From assembly GCA_025062095.1 (NCBI GenBank), contig JANXAZ010000035.1, positions 1 to 32,758 of the forward strand: a stretch of DNA of 32,758 bases, in the 5' to 3' direction. The position numbers and the translations under genes are program-made. The notes beneath the pieces are model-generated. The model saw only the letters and a list, made by a program, of their open reading frames with translations. It was not told where the DNA came from and searched no databases. Below are positions 30,842 to 32,758 of this stretch, piece by piece (the stretch's first letter is position 1; each line of letters opens with the position of its first letter). The DNA comes from Geminicoccaceae bacterium (GTDB lineage: Bacteria > Pseudomonadota > Alphaproteobacteria > Geminicoccales > Geminicoccaceae).

Positions 30842-32758
30842 ACGCTCCCCCTCCTCGCGACCGCGACGGGGCGCGTCCCGGGAAGCGATCGAAGGCGCAG
30901 GGATCGCCTCCTTTGCACCGAAACCGCCTCGATCGCGGCGAACCGGGCGGCGGAACGTCGGCGGAGCGCACGGCCGCTGCGAAATCGGCCCCCTCGCGCG
31001 CGGCCGAGCGGGAACCGGCGGTGCGCGGGTGTGGTCTCGCGGCGCGCCGGGCCGGAACGACGCGCAGAGCCCGGCGTCCGCGCTCGCGATCGGCCGGTGC
31101 CGCGCGGGATCCGCGGCTCGGATGCGCCGAAGAGACGCGAACGGCCGCGAGCCTCTTCGCGGTTCGGACACCGCCGCGATCGCCCCCGAGCCGGTGCGGA
31201 CGGAGAAGCGGCCGGTGTCGGCTGTTCGGCGAATCGACCCCGGCCACGCCGGTCCGCCGGAGGGAGCACCGTCGCCGGGCGCGGCCAGTCGACCCGCGAG
31301 CGCTCGCTGCGGAGCCTTTTTCCGCGGGATGCTCCTCGCGAGATCCGCGCGACCTCGCGGTGGGTCCGTTCCGCTGGCGCGCCGCGCCCTCGGCGGTTCC
31401 TGGTCGACGACGCTCTCGGATCGACCGAAAGCCTGGGTCGCCCGTCGGGAGGGGGGGCGCGGCTCCATCGGCCCGCCGCCGCGACCGAGGCACCCGCCCC
31501 GGTGAACGCGACGCTGCGGCGACACCCGCGTTCGGCTCCGACCGCGTTTTCTCGGACGACCGCGGCACCGCGACCGCCCGCGGCTCGCGGCGTCCCTTTT
31601 TCGCGCGCGGGCTGCGCAGAGATCCGGGCGGCCGAGAGGGGGCAGAAGTCACCGAGACCGCTCGATCGAGACCGACCCGCGGTCGGAATGCTCCCGGCTC
31701 GGCACGGACGCGACGCGCGGGCGACCGCCTGTTTCGTGAGGGGGTCGGGACGCGGCCGCGGGCGAGCCGCTCCCCGGTGGGGGCGGACGAGAACGCGGTG
31801 GCGCGGCATCGGGCGAGTCGGCCCTCGAGCGGATTTGCGCGGACGGCCGCGAGAATCGCGGACGCGAACGACCCGGGACGGCTCTGTCCCGAACGACGCC
31901 CGGGCACGAGCTCCGCCTCCTGCGGGAGGCGGGAGCGGCGCGCCCCGCCCGCTCGCGGGCGGAGCGGCGGTCGGAGGGCGACCCCCTCGATGCGCGCGAG
32001 GTCCCGTGGTGGCTCGGCGGGCTCGCGGGGCTTGAGGGCGGTCGTGGTCGCGACGGCTCGAAGCGACGAGGGCGCGCGGCGTACGCTTCGGATACGCTCG
32101 CTTGCGGCCGTGCCGCGGGGCCGGAGGCGAACACGTCGCCCCGCGCTTCTCGCCTGTCGATCGCGACGAGCCCCGAGACGGAGCCGCGCACGGTCGGCCC
32201 GGTCGGCGCGCCCGCGCGCCGAGGCGACACCGCGCCTCGGGATCCGCGGGCGCTCGGGATCCCTGCGGCACGCGATGTCGCGCCGTCGAGCGATGCGCCT
32301 CGCCACTCCGGACCCGTCCCTCGCCGGCGGGCTCGCGGAGCCTCTCGCTTCGGGCGTCGGCCGCTCGCGCTTCGGCGTCGGGCGGCTCGCTCCTCGGATC
32401 GCGCGGGCGCGGTCGGCCGCGGCTCCCCGTCGCGCGCGCCGGGCAGCCCCGAGCCGCGCGTGGCCGCGCGGCCCGCCGCCACTGCTTCGGAGGGAGCCTC
32501 TGTGCGCTCGCCTCCGCCGAAGCCCGCGGGCGGTGGGGACGCCCGGTGATCGCGATCCCTTCTCCGGATCGCGCGCTCGGATCCCGCGAGCGCCGGGCAG
32601 GCGGCCGGCCTGCTCTCGGCCGGACCGAACGTCGCTCCGCACGGGAGGAAGCGTCCGCGCGGCCTCTCCGCTCCGCCGTCGCGTGCTCGCCGGCTCTGTC
32701 CGGGCATCCCACGGCTTCGGACCGAGGTGCGCCTGTTCTTCGGGTCGCTCGGGCCGAG
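30842..32758. other. Gene-free, GC-rich, TA-depleted tract
   Basis: The final 1,917 bases hold no gene I can support. Long open frames on both strands here are Arg/Pro/Ser-rich without domains, lack ribosome sites, and some run through the Mth938-like gene. They are what chance gives when TAA and TAG are missing. TA occurs only at 32082 and 32093. No tRNA, CRISPR repeat or insertion-sequence end is seen. Short repeats such as CTCGGGATCC (around 32236 and 32253) are unremarkable. Confidence 0.6.

Noticed and set aside
31031-32035. Plus-strand open frame in the right-end tract
   Set aside because: No ribosome site, no domain, composition of random GC-rich sequence.
30544-32712. Long minus-strand open frame at the right end
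   Set aside because: It overlaps the well-supported Mth938-like gene, and its product is low-complexity Arg/Pro/Ser without any conserved motif.

Overview
The window is very GC-rich and gene-dense. Nearly every gene stops with TGA, and GTG or TTG starts are common. The order DUF815 ATPase / yajC-secD-secF-Mth938-like, together with a phenylacetate (paa) island carrying a Liv-type ABC transporter, suggests a high-GC alphaproteobacterium, probably of the Rhodospirillales type. This is inferred from gene order; no rRNA or tRNA gene is visible to confirm it.

Region 1 (1-8917) is accessory. The left edge cuts a leftward gene for a Csx2/TM1812-type CARF protein, so a type III CRISPR locus probably continues to the left. 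Divergent from it is a tightly spaced rightward operon (605-8390) of largely unrecognised genes: an acidic-headed Ala-rich protein, an HExxH gluzincin-like protein, a large coiled-coil protein split by one in-frame TAG, two hypothetical proteins, a GIY-YIG-like protein and a V8/glutamyl-endopeptidase-like serine protease split by a frameshift. A short stand-alone LuxR-type regulator follows. This operon is the best candidate in the window for an undescribed system.

Region 2 (8925-24634) is a phenylacetate catabolic island. Leftward, paaN is followed by a five-gene Liv-type transporter (substrate-binding protein, two permeases, two ATPases). Rightward are paaG-paaI-paaK and a PaaR-like TetR regulator. 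Converging on the latter is leftward paaX-paaA-paaB-paaC-paaD-paaE. A TAT-type serine hydrolase of the beta-lactamase fold sits between the two PaaR-type operators. One operator is a 20-bp dyad just downstream of the paaG promoter and the other is a related sequence in front of paaN, so the TetR protein probably controls both operons. PaaX probably controls paaA-E through a dyad and promoter in the paaX-paaA gap. PaaK would activate phenylacetate, PaaABCDE epoxidise the ring, PaaG isomerise it, PaaN oxidise the ring-opened aldehyde and PaaI hydrolyse dead-end thioesters. paaF, paaH, paaJ and a ring-opening hydratase are not in the window.

Region 3 (24736-30841) is housekeeping: a KefB/C-type antiporter with an NAD-binding domain, a DUF815 ATPase, and yajC-secD-secF followed by a Mth938-like gene. 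The last 1.9 kb (30842-32758) holds no credible gene and is almost free of the dinucleotide TA.
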